Positions 1 to 5,030 of a DNA stretch of 5,419 nt are shown piece after piece; position 1 is the stretch's first letter; each line of letters starts with the position of its first letter. The translations under genes were made by a program, and so were the position numbers. Origin of the DNA: an uncultured Lachnospiraceae bacterium (GTDB lineage Bacteria; Bacillota; Clostridia; Lachnospirales; Lachnospiraceae); contig CAJUSQ010000044.1 of the NCBI GenBank assembly GCA_910588885.1, positions 1 to 5,419 on the forward strand. Direction: 5' to 3'. A model generated the notes under the pieces. The model saw only the letters and a list, made by a program, of their open reading frames with translations, did not search any database and was not told the DNA's origin.

Positions 1-293
1 CCTCTTTATCTACTAACTTTTCCGGTATATTATAAAAAAATAAAATTCTTTCTAAATTTCGAATACTTCTTTTCATAAATAAAAGTTCCCTGGAATGGAA
101 CAAAGCAGCGGAATATGCACCCTCTATAAAACATAGTAGATTCATCATTATATCTGCCGCTAATTCTATCTCTCACTACGTTTTCATAATTTCCCCTTAA
201 TAAATTTGTTTTCATAAAATGTATCATAACCTGCTCCTTATTTCATTTTGTATATGTAACTTCTACCTCATTTCCATTTACAATAGCAAACAT
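1..293 (-). pseudogene. Disrupted small gene running off the left edge, unknown function
   Basis: I do not recognise the product. A frame opens with ATG at 293, whose A is also the last base of the preceding frame's stop (TAATG, 291-295). It codes for 16 residues (MFAIVNGNEVEVTYTK) and meets TGA at 243-245. It then continues in the same frame past an ATG at 227 into residues ending GNYENVVRD. After about position 170 the protein-like signal moves to another frame: from ATG at 148, 49 residues with helix-like composition (MMNLLCFIEGAYSAALF near the start, ERILFFYNIPEKLVDKE at the end) stay open to position 2. That frame has no ribosome site at 148. An earlier in-frame ATG at 187 with AAGGGG upstream is followed almost at once by TAG TGA. 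The simplest inference is one former gene with a nonsense change and a one-base shift. Sequence error, or several genuine tiny genes, would look the same. Confidence 0.35.
30..227 (-). CDS. Small hypothetical ORF, 65 aa, possibly part of a broken gene
   Basis: The only support for this as a separate gene is its start: ATG at 227 is preceded by AAGGAG (234-239) with a 6-nt gap, a good Firmicutes ribosome site. The product begins MIHFMKTNLLRGNYENVVRD and ends in a basic, aromatic tail (KKYSKFRKNFIFL). It has no signal peptide, membrane segment or known motif. The second half looks less like protein than the overlapping frame that starts at 148 and runs off the window, so this reading may continue out of frame past the true coding sequence. 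It is also in frame with the 16-codon stretch ending at TGA 243-245. I therefore regard it as an alternative reading of the disrupted gene covering 1-293. No function is assigned. Confidence 0.25.
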   Translation of the reverse strand: MIHFMKTNLLRGNYENVVRDRISGRYNDESTMFYRGCIFRCFVPFQGTFIYEKKYSKFRKNFIFL

Positions 294-483
294 TATTCTA
301 ATCCTAAATAAAATGGTAATCGCGCTTCTATATTACAAGCATCTATAGACAGGATCGTAACTAAATCCCAAATTTCTTTCACACTCTTGCCATGAAAGAC
401 TTTAGCACTTACAAATTGCTCAAATGTCTCAAAATCAAAAATGACATTATACTGCAAAACTCTTCAAAAGTTATTTTTTTCAT
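293..483 (-). pseudogene. Frameshifted small ORF directly downstream of the YdcF-like gene
   Basis: ATG at 483 lies 5 nt after the YdcF-like stop codon, and a GGAG overlapping that stop sits 9 nt upstream of it. The frame reads MKKITFEEFCSIMS and then ends after ten further unlike residues at TAA 409-411. At a run of five T (minus strand, 437-441) a second frame takes over and stays open to TAA at 293-295. Its residues begin DFETFEQFVSAKVFHGKSVK and end ARLPFYLGLE. Adding one T to the run would join the two into a 63-residue acidic, helix-rich protein. This is seen directly; that it was once one gene is inference. The stop overlaps the next ATG (TAATG), as in coupled genes of one operon. I do not recognise the family. 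A homopolymer sequencing error would give the same picture, in which case the gene is intact. Confidence 0.45.
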
Positions 484-488
484 TATCC

Positions 489-1538
489 TTAACTCCACAT
501 CCGAATCAGTCCGACAATTCGAACCAAACAAAGGAATACTGAAATTCCCGCCACAATCCCGATCACAATGGCATGCCGTTTCCAGGTGAGATGCAGATAT
601 CCGGCAAATTCACGGATCAGGGCATTCAGGGTAAAATACCATTTCGTTTTTGACCCGAATCCTACACATTTCATCCCCTGCTGCCTTGCCAGGAGCAGGG
701 CCCGAAACACATGATAGGATGTTGTAACGATCAGTACCTTTGGTTTCTTTTTGTCCATCAGCTCCTTTGAAAAACGCAGGTTTTCTTCTGTGGAAACGGA
801 TTTTCGCTCCAACAGTATTTGATCCGCATTCACACCCCTCTCCAGGGCATAAGCCGCCATAGCCTCACTTTCCGGGATGTCCTCACCGGGGCCCTGCCCG
901 CCGGACATAATCAGCAGGGCCTTGGGGTTGCGTTTTAGAAGGGCAATCCCTTTTTCAATCCGGGCGCCTAACAGCGGCGTAACCTTGGTTCCCAGAATTC
1001 CGGAACCCAATACCACAATATAATCTGCACGTCTTCTTTTTCTCAAATGAATCAGGTTTAAAACCCCGGAAAGGGCATACATGGCAAACAACGCTAAAAT
1101 ATATATTGCTGCAAAACTAATAACAATATATATCATAGTACTAAAAGTATTTTTCTGCATATTTCCGATTGCCGGCCAGACCGCCAAATATACAAACAGC
1201 AAAACGGAAAACATCATAGACAGCAGATTCGACGGCTTCAGCCCCTCATGCCGGATCACCCGGATGCCTTCCACGAAAAACAAAAGGATCAATACCGCCG
1301 GAAATGCAAGTACGCTGAAAAGCGCCAAAAAGCTCAAAAAAATCAAAATCCCAACGACCACAGGATGGTCATTCAACCAACCGGCATACTCGGCCAAGAG
1401 AAAAAACATTGCAACTGCAAAGCATATCATCATCCAGAAAAAAGCGCACCCGCTCCATAATGTTCTGGGATCATGTATCATTATTCCGGTAAAAATACAA
1501 AATGAAATGAAAAAAATAAAAAAACCGATCTGCCACAT
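489..1538 (-). CDS. YdcF/SanA-family (DUF218) membrane protein
   Basis: The 349-residue protein has an N-terminal membrane half and a C-terminal DUF218 domain. Hydrophobic segments lie at about residues 1-21, 29-50, 60-91, 105-124 and 133-160. A basic patch (RKRRR, 166-170) then precedes the domain, and a last membrane helix spans about 323-345. DUF218 features are VVLGSG (175-180), MSGGQGPGED (211-220), SEAMAAY (224-230), STEEN (249-253) and VTTSYHVFRA (271-280), which match the conserved Gly-, Glu- and His-bearing motifs of YdcF, SanA and ElyC. Members are linked to cell-envelope functions, but the biochemical reaction is not settled, so none is claimed. Start: ATG at 1538 with AAAGGAG about 10 nt upstream; an extended -10 sits at 1580-1588. 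The length and layout match multi-membrane YdcF proteins of Firmicutes. The downstream small frames begin 5 nt after the stop. Confidence 0.88.
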   Translation of the reverse strand: MWQIGFFIFFISFCIFTGIMIHDPRTLWSGCAFFWMMICFAVAMFFLLAEYAGWLNDHPVVVGILIFLSFLALFSVLAFPAVLILLFFVEGIRVIRHEGLKPSNLLSMMFSVLLFVYLAVWPAIGNMQKNTFSTMIYIVISFAAIYILALFAMYALSGVLNLIHLRKRRRADYIVVLGSGILGTKVTPLLGARIEKGIALLKRNPKALLIMSGGQGPGEDIPESEAMAAYALERGVNADQILLERKSVSTEENLRFSKELMDKKKPKVLIVTTSYHVFRALLLARQQGMKCVGFGSKTKWYFTLNALIREFAGYLHLTWKRHAIVIGIVAGISVFLCLVRIVGLIRMWS

Positions 1539-1565
1539 CTTTGTACTGCTCCTTTATGTTCTCAA

Positions 1566-1579
1566 TTGTAATCCGAAAT
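1566..1579 (-). promoter_or_regulatory. Copy 1 of a 14-nt element shared by three upstream regions
   Basis: On the minus strand this reads ATTTCGGATTACAA. It directly follows the -10 of the YdcF-like gene, so it would cover the transcription start. It matches the copy before the flavoprotein gene at 13 of 14 positions. A role as an operator or start-region element is inference. Confidence 0.25.
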
Positions 1580-1588
1580 ATTATAACA
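1580..1588 (-). promoter_or_regulatory. Extended -10 promoter of the YdcF-like gene
   Basis: The minus strand reads TGTTATAAT: a perfect TATAAT (1580-1585) preceded by the TGn of an extended -10. No good -35 is seen at 16-18 nt, which an extended -10 can tolerate. The predicted start would be near 1573, leaving an untranslated leader of about 35 nt with the AAAGGAG site. The gene therefore probably has its own transcript, separate from the flavoprotein gene upstream. Confidence 0.6.
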
Positions 1589-1654
1589 CAAAACGGACCG
1601 ATATGGCGAAGCAAATGAAACGCTTTTCCTATTTTTTAAAGGGAGCATTGACAA

Positions 1655-1694
1655 ACGGACGCCTGTTTCCCGATTTTGGAAAACAAGCGTCCGT
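1655..1694 (-). terminator. Stem-loop terminator after the flavoprotein gene
   Basis: Arms ACGGACGC (1655-1662) and GCGTCCGT (1687-1694) pair perfectly. The stem continues inward with TGTTTCC against GGAAAACA, with one bulged A and one mismatch, and closes on a 7-nt loop (1671-1677). On the minus strand it starts 12 nt after the flavoprotein stop. It is followed by TTTGTC, a short and imperfect T-tract, so termination may be partial. The plus strand has no T-tract after it. Confidence 0.6.
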
Positions 1695-1706
1695 GACCAG
1701 GGAACA

Positions 1707-2660
1707 TCATTCCCCGACTTTTAAGTATTTTTCCTTCAATTCCTTCAGACCTTCCACCTTCTTCTGGGTCATGGCCCCGTCGCAGATCTCGTTGCGGTGT
1801 TCTAATTTTCCTGCATAAAGCATCCGGGAACGGGCCTGCTCGCTTTCGGAAAAACGATATACCGGTTTTCCGTCTTCCAGCTCTACGGTCCCGTCTATGC
1901 CGCAGATCGCACATTCCACCCGGCTACTGCCCGGATGTACCTTGAACATGCTCTGATGGCAGATGGGGCAGGCTCCCTCCTCTTTGCCCCGCCATTTCCG
2001 GCGTTCGTCATCGCTGTCCGATGAAAGGGCGTCAATGATGTGCTGCGCCATTTCGTCCATTCGTTCCATCTGTTCCGGAACGCCAAGCACATGCTCCACA
2101 TTCATAGCGCCATAATATACATGGGTATCAATAACGTCTACTCCGGTGGACATCATGCATTCATACATAACCGGAATCGTCATAATTGTCCAGTTCTCGG
2201 TCCTGGCACCGCCTACGCCCAGCAGGCAGCCGACACGGGGCTTGAACACACGTTCATCCGGCAGCTCGCTGCCGCTCTTTCCCTGGGCCAGGCGCTCCTT
2301 TTTGGCCTCCGTCAAAAATGCCAGGTCATGGGAAGGCCCGATCCGGTCGCAGAAGGTTTTAAAGGTTCCGCTGGGAGAGGTTTCATACACCGGAGAGCCG
2401 ACGATCACAGCATCCGCATCGTAAAAGGCATCCTCCAGGATATGGAAATCATCTTTATGGATACAGGCCCCGTTGTGCCGTCCGGACATCATTCCGGCTA
2501 CGCAGGCACAGCAGCCCGTACAGGGCTTGATTTCCAGATCATCCGGCCGCAGGAATTTTATTTCATGTCCCGCCTCCTGGCACTTTATTAAAACCTCTTT
2601 TAACATTACGTCCGTGTTCGACATTTTACGCCCAAAGGAAAGTGCTAATACTTTGCTCAT
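1707..2660 (-). CDS. Flavodoxin-fold NAD(P)H:FMN-type oxidoreductase with Fe-S-type Cys cluster and C-terminal zinc ribbon
   Basis: The 317-residue protein starts with a Rossmann-like strand (MSKVLALSFGRKMSNTD), where the phosphate of FMN would bind. SPVYETSPSG (89-98) is the second flavin-contact loop of the NADPH-dependent FMN reductase/flavodoxin_2 families. Cys47, 50, 51, 53 and 66 form C-x2-C-x2-C-x12-C followed by KDD, like the compact cysteine motif of iron-sulfur flavoproteins that bind a 4Fe-4S cluster. Here the last gap is longer than the usual 4-7 residues. After about residue 225 an added domain carries CPIC (231-234) and CAIC (250-253), a zinc-ribbon pattern, followed by a charged tail. 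It probably transfers electrons in the cytoplasm; donor and acceptor are unknown. Start: ATG at 2660, AAGGAGG (2668-2674) 7 nt upstream. I see no clear promoter of its own, so read-through from the transporter genes is possible. Confidence 0.85.
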   Translation of the reverse strand: MSKVLALSFGRKMSNTDVMLKEVLIKCQEAGHEIKFLRPDDLEIKPCTGCCACVAGMMSGRHNGACIHKDDFHILEDAFYDADAVIVGSPVYETSPSGTFKTFCDRIGPSHDLAFLTEAKKERLAQGKSGSELPDERVFKPRVGCLLGVGGARTENWTIMTIPVMYECMMSTGVDVIDTHVYYGAMNVEHVLGVPEQMERMDEMAQHIIDALSSDSDDERRKWRGKEEGACPICHQSMFKVHPGSSRVECAICGIDGTVELEDGKPVYRFSESEQARSRMLYAGKLEHRNEICDGAMTQKKVEGLKELKEKYLKVGE

Positions 2661-2675
2661 ACAAAATCCTCCTTC

Positions 2676-2689
2676 TTGTAATACGAAAT
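2676..2689 (-). promoter_or_regulatory. Copy 2 of the shared 14-nt element, before the flavoprotein gene
   Basis: The minus strand reads ATTTCGTATTACAA, ending just before the AAGGAGG site. It differs at one base from the copy before the YdcF-like gene and at two from the copy before the binding-protein gene. It lies in the only gene-free stretch where this gene's promoter could be, but it shows no recognisable -35/-10 pair. A binding function is inferred only from the recurrence. Confidence 0.25.
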
Positions 2690-2720
2690 GTTCCTTACTC
2701 CCAGCTTACCACATAGATGC

Positions 2721-2755
2721 AAGAAAGAAGTTTCACCAACGGAAACTTCTTTCTT
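2721..2755. terminator. Perfect 14-bp stem-loop after the binding-protein gene
   Basis: Arms AAGAAAGAAGTTTC (2721-2734) and GAAACTTCTTTCTT (2742-2755) are exact reverse complements around a 7-nt loop. It lies 12 nt past the stop of the sugar-binding protein gene, the expected place for its terminator. The long T run (2754-2759) follows it only on the plus strand. On the minus strand the stem ends in CTTTCTT and then GCATC. It is thus a textbook terminator for plus-strand transcripts and a weaker one for the gene it follows; it may also protect the 3' end of that mRNA. Confidence 0.65.
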
Positions 2756-2767
2756 TTTTCAATACTT

Positions 2768-3946
2768 CTACTCAAAGTCCTCTGCAGTCAGGCTGGTAAC
2801 GGCTCCGGTAGACAGGTATTCCTCTACAGTATCCGCATTTACAAAAATGGTTCCTGCTTTCTTCATGGTTCCGGATTCCATGCTTCCATCCATCAGGCCA
2901 ACGCAAACGTCGCGAATTTCGTTGGCGGTATCTTTCACGCTTCCGGTCAGAACCATACCTCTTAAGGGAGACTCATCATTCGCGGAGGTCTTGATGACAT
3001 TCGCCATTGCATCATCCCCGTTGATGGCAAAAATACCCATATCACTGTAATCCGTTACCGGGGAGCTCATACCGGTAAAGTAGTTGTTTACGCCCATAGC
3101 CAGACCGTTGTGTGCGCTTAAAAATACCTTGATTTCCGGATTGGTGGTATAGAGGTTTTCCACAGCCTTCATACCGGTATCCACATCTTCTCCTTCACAT
3201 TCCACTTCCGTTACAAATTTTGCTTTCGTAGAAAATTCTTCAATCTTGATCAATTCATCGGCCTGTACCACACCGGTATCTGCCGTACGGCAGCTTAATA
3301 CCGCAACCGGAACAGAATGGTCTTCCGCATCTGCAAATTTAGTATCAATCCACTGTGCAGCCAGTTTTGCACAGCAGTCTGCAAGTTCTGCGTCATCAGA
3401 TACCATCAGTGCGTCGTACTGGCTGGTTTCCGCTACGAAGGATACGAATTTAATGCCTTTGTCCATGGCGGCCTGTACTACGGAATCCATTGCTTCCGGC
3501 GCTACGGACCAACAAATCAATACGTCTACATCCATGGCAATATAATTTTCACAAGCTTCAATCTGAGTGGTGGGATCAAACTTCCCGTCTTCATACTGGG
3601 CTTCCCAGCCTTCTGCTTCCATAACTTCCACAAAGGTGTCTGCTAACTGCTGGAAGAAATCCCCGCCCAGGCCGAAGGTTACAAATCCAACCTTGTGGCC
3701 TTCGCCGCCGGATGCCTTTTCCACTTCGTCCGCCAAATCTTTCGCTGCATCTTCCGCATCCTTGGAGGTATCTTCTCCGTCCTTGGAAGCGTCCTCTTTT
3801 TCCGTATCTTCTTTCTTCTCTTCGCCGCCGGTTTCCTCTTTCTGGTTTGCATCATTGCCGGACGCGGCTTTGTCATCTCCTCCGCAGGCTGTCAGCATCA
3901 TTGCCATCATACAGATGACGAGCAGCATGGAAATCACTTTTTTCAT
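2768..3946 (-). CDS. CUT2-type sugar ABC transporter substrate-binding lipoprotein
   Basis: The 392-residue precursor has a lipoprotein signal: MKK, a hydrophobic core, and the lipobox LTAC with Cys21 as the acylated residue, so the protein is tethered outside the membrane. Residues 22-82 form a low-complexity Glu/Asp/Lys linker with repeated SKD/EDA units. The rest matches the Peripla_BP_4/RbsB fold: first strand HKVGFVTFGLGGDFFQQLAD (84-103), LICWSVAPEAMDSV (143-156), VSDDAELADCCAKLAAQW (182-199) and SAHNGLAMGVNNY (277-289), in place of the family's usual NDxMAxG stretch. INGDDAMANVI (308-318) follows. It would capture a sugar or related small molecule and deliver it to the permease encoded upstream; the ligand cannot be read here. 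Seven cysteines lie in the exported domain, unusual for an aerobic cell surface. Start: ATG at 3946, AAGGAGG (3954-3960) 7 nt upstream. It is the last gene of the transporter set. Confidence 0.92.
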   Translation of the reverse strand: MKKVISMLLVICMMAMMLTACGGDDKAASGNDANQKEETGGEEKKEDTEKEDASKDGEDTSKDAEDAAKDLADEVEKASGGEGHKVGFVTFGLGGDFFQQLADTFVEVMEAEGWEAQYEDGKFDPTTQIEACENYIAMDVDVLICWSVAPEAMDSVVQAAMDKGIKFVSFVAETSQYDALMVSDDAELADCCAKLAAQWIDTKFADAEDHSVPVAVLSCRTADTGVVQADELIKIEEFSTKAKFVTEVECEGEDVDTGMKAVENLYTTNPEIKVFLSAHNGLAMGVNNYFTGMSSPVTDYSDMGIFAINGDDAMANVIKTSANDESPLRGMVLTGSVKDTANEIRDVCVGLMDGSMESGTMKKAGTIFVNADTVEEYLSTGAVTSLTAEDFE

Positions 3947-3977
3947 ATCAGTTCCTCCTTTTGATTAATAAAGTTTT

Positions 3978-4005
3978 ATAATATCGTATTTTCATACGAA
4001 ATTAA
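3978..4005 (-). promoter_or_regulatory. Candidate internal promoter for the binding-protein gene
   Basis: On the minus strand a weak -35, TTAATT (4000-4005), is separated by 16 nt from a -10, TATTAT (3978-3983); TATAAA overlaps as an alternative. The predicted start near 3971 leaves a leader of about 25 nt with AAGGAGG. A separate promoter would allow more binding protein than permease. The -35 matches consensus at only three positions, so activity is uncertain. Confidence 0.4.
3984..3999. promoter_or_regulatory. Operator-like inverted repeat in the promoter spacer
   Basis: TCGTAT and ATACGA are perfect 6-bp inverted repeats separated by 4 nt. The 16-bp unit fills exactly the interval between the candidate -35 and -10 of the binding-protein gene. 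A dimeric repressor bound here would block RNA polymerase. As RNA it could only be a small weak hairpin, and by prediction it lies upstream of the transcript start. One half (3989-4002) is also the third copy of the shared 14-nt element, at 12 of 14 positions. Confidence 0.4.
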
Positions 4006-4016
4006 CATTTTTAAAT

Positions 4017-4063
4017 AACAGGTATCGGCCGCTGCACCTCACTTTCCCGGCAGCGTTCCTGTT
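4017..4063 (-). other. Stem-loop between permease and binding-protein genes
   Basis: Outer arms AACAGG/CCTGTT (4017-4022, 4058-4063) and inner arms CGCTGC/GCAGCG (4030-4035, 4050-4055) are separated by a lopsided internal loop of 7 and 2 nt and close on a 14-nt loop. On the minus strand it begins 12 nt after the permease stop and is followed by ATTTAAAAATG, not a true T-tract. It could be a leaky terminator or an mRNA-stabilising structure that lets the binding protein be made in excess. Both are known in ABC importer operons, but the role here is inference. Confidence 0.4.
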
Positions 4064-4075
4064 CAGCGCATCCCC

Positions 4076-5029
4076 TTACGCGGCTGAGTTCCGGTTGCTT
4101 AAGTACAGGGATACCAGCATAATCACACCTTTGGCAATATACTGAGGATAGGTTCCCAGGTTAATGAGCTGCATACCATTGGCCAGCACACCCAGCACGA
4201 AAACCGCTACAACCACTTTCCACAGGGTACCTTCCCCGCCCTTTAGGGCAACGCCGGAAAGGACGCAGGCCGTAATCCCGGTAAATTCAATTCCGGTACC
4301 GGTACTGGAATCTGCGGAACCGGAACGGGAAGCCAGAAGGATGGCGGAAATCCCTACCAAAACCCCTGCCACCGTAAAGGACAGTACCTTGATGCGGGCA
4401 ACGTTCAGACCTGCCAGGCGGCCTGCCTCGGGATTATCCCCGGCTGCATATACCCGGCGTCCGATGGAAGTCTTCTGCATAATAAAGGCGGCAATTACAA
4501 CAATTACGATCATAATGATGATGTTCAAGGGAATTACCCCGAACAGTTTGCCCTGCCCGATATACATAAAGGACTTGGGCAGATTGTGAAAGGTCTTGGA
4601 ACCGCTGATTAAGTAGGAAATCCCCTGGAAAATCGCCATGGTAGCCAGCGTTACCATCATGGTATGGCTTTTTAATTTCAGAGCCATCAGGCCGTTAAAG
4701 GCGCCCAGCAAGCTGCAAAGGGCCACGCCGCAGAGAATCGCCAAAGGCACCGGCGTATTATACAAGGACAGCATCTTTGTAACCAGTACGGCTGCCACGG
4801 ACATCTGGTAACCAATGGACAAATCGCAGCCGCCGCTGATCATGATAATCATAACCGCCGTGGAGCAGACCGCAACATGCACATTCTGTACCAGGATATT
4901 GGTCAGGTTCAGGGGTGTAAAAAATTTATCCGACATAATGCTGAAAAACACCATCAGGATCACCAGCAAAATCGGCAATGATAAATTTGTTATGATATCT
5001 CCAACTTTTTTCTTATTTGCTTTTTCCAT
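4076..5029 (-). CDS. CUT2-type sugar ABC transporter permease (RbsC-like)
   Basis: The 317-residue integral membrane protein forms the channel of the importer, probably as a homodimer. It has eight or more hydrophobic segments, including about residues 14-33, 49-66, 74-90, 93-115, 122-142, 163-184, 215-233 and 270-290. Family signatures are SGGCDLSIG (65-73), the counterpart of the usual SGGxDLSVG, and GRRVYAAGDNPEAGRLAG (190-207), the cytoplasmic stretch that corresponds to the GxNxxAAxxSGI contact with the ATPase. GGEGT (264-268) also fits. The start at 5029 (MEKANKKKVGD) is chosen because AAGGAGG lies 9 nt upstream and the usual charged N-terminus follows. The frame is open further up to 5137, but that part is Arg-rich, unlike the family, and overlaps the ATPase gene. 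One base separates it from the ATPase stop, which suggests coupled translation. Length is normal for RbsC-like permeases. Confidence 0.93.
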   Translation of the reverse strand: MEKANKKKVGDIITNLSLPILLVILMVFFSIMSDKFFTPLNLTNILVQNVHVAVCSTAVMIIMISGGCDLSIGYQMSVAAVLVTKMLSLYNTPVPLAILCGVALCSLLGAFNGLMALKLKSHTMMVTLATMAIFQGISYLISGSKTFHNLPKSFMYIGQGKLFGVIPLNIIIMIVIVVIAAFIMQKTSIGRRVYAAGDNPEAGRLAGLNVARIKVLSFTVAGVLVGISAILLASRSGSADSSTGTGIEFTGITACVLSGVALKGGEGTLWKVVVAVFVLGVLANGMQLINLGTYPQYIAKGVIMLVSLYLSNRNSAA

Positions 5030-5030
5030 T

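Noticed and set aside
243..245. In-frame TGA read as selenocysteine
   Set aside because: No redox motif surrounds it and no convincing insertion-type hairpin follows; decay of the reading frame is simpler.
392..589. 65-codon plus-strand frame across the YdcF-like 3' end
   Set aside because: It overlaps conserved C-terminal coding sequence on the other strand and has no ribosome site or protein-like character.
1081..1818. 245-codon plus-strand open frame
   Set aside because: It lies opposite the YdcF-like gene and the end of the flavoprotein gene, has a Lys/Thr/Ile-rich composition without motifs, and runs through the terminator stem. The minus-strand proteins have clear family motifs and ribosome sites.
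1636..1914. 92-codon minus-strand frame overlapping the flavoprotein end
   Set aside because: It is a frame shadow of the flavoprotein zinc-ribbon region and extends through the terminator stem.
2040..2591. 183-codon plus-strand open frame
   Set aside because: It is antisense to the conserved cysteine and flavin-binding parts of the flavoprotein and has no ribosome site or recognisable domain.
2679..2689. TAATACGA resembling a T7 phage promoter
   Set aside because: Only the first eight bases agree; the following bases do not match the rest of the T7 consensus, and no phage context is seen.
3567..3968. Ser/Pro/Phe-rich plus-strand frames opposite the lipoprotein N-terminus
   Set aside because: The low complexity is the reverse image of the acidic linker codons and is not an independent gene.
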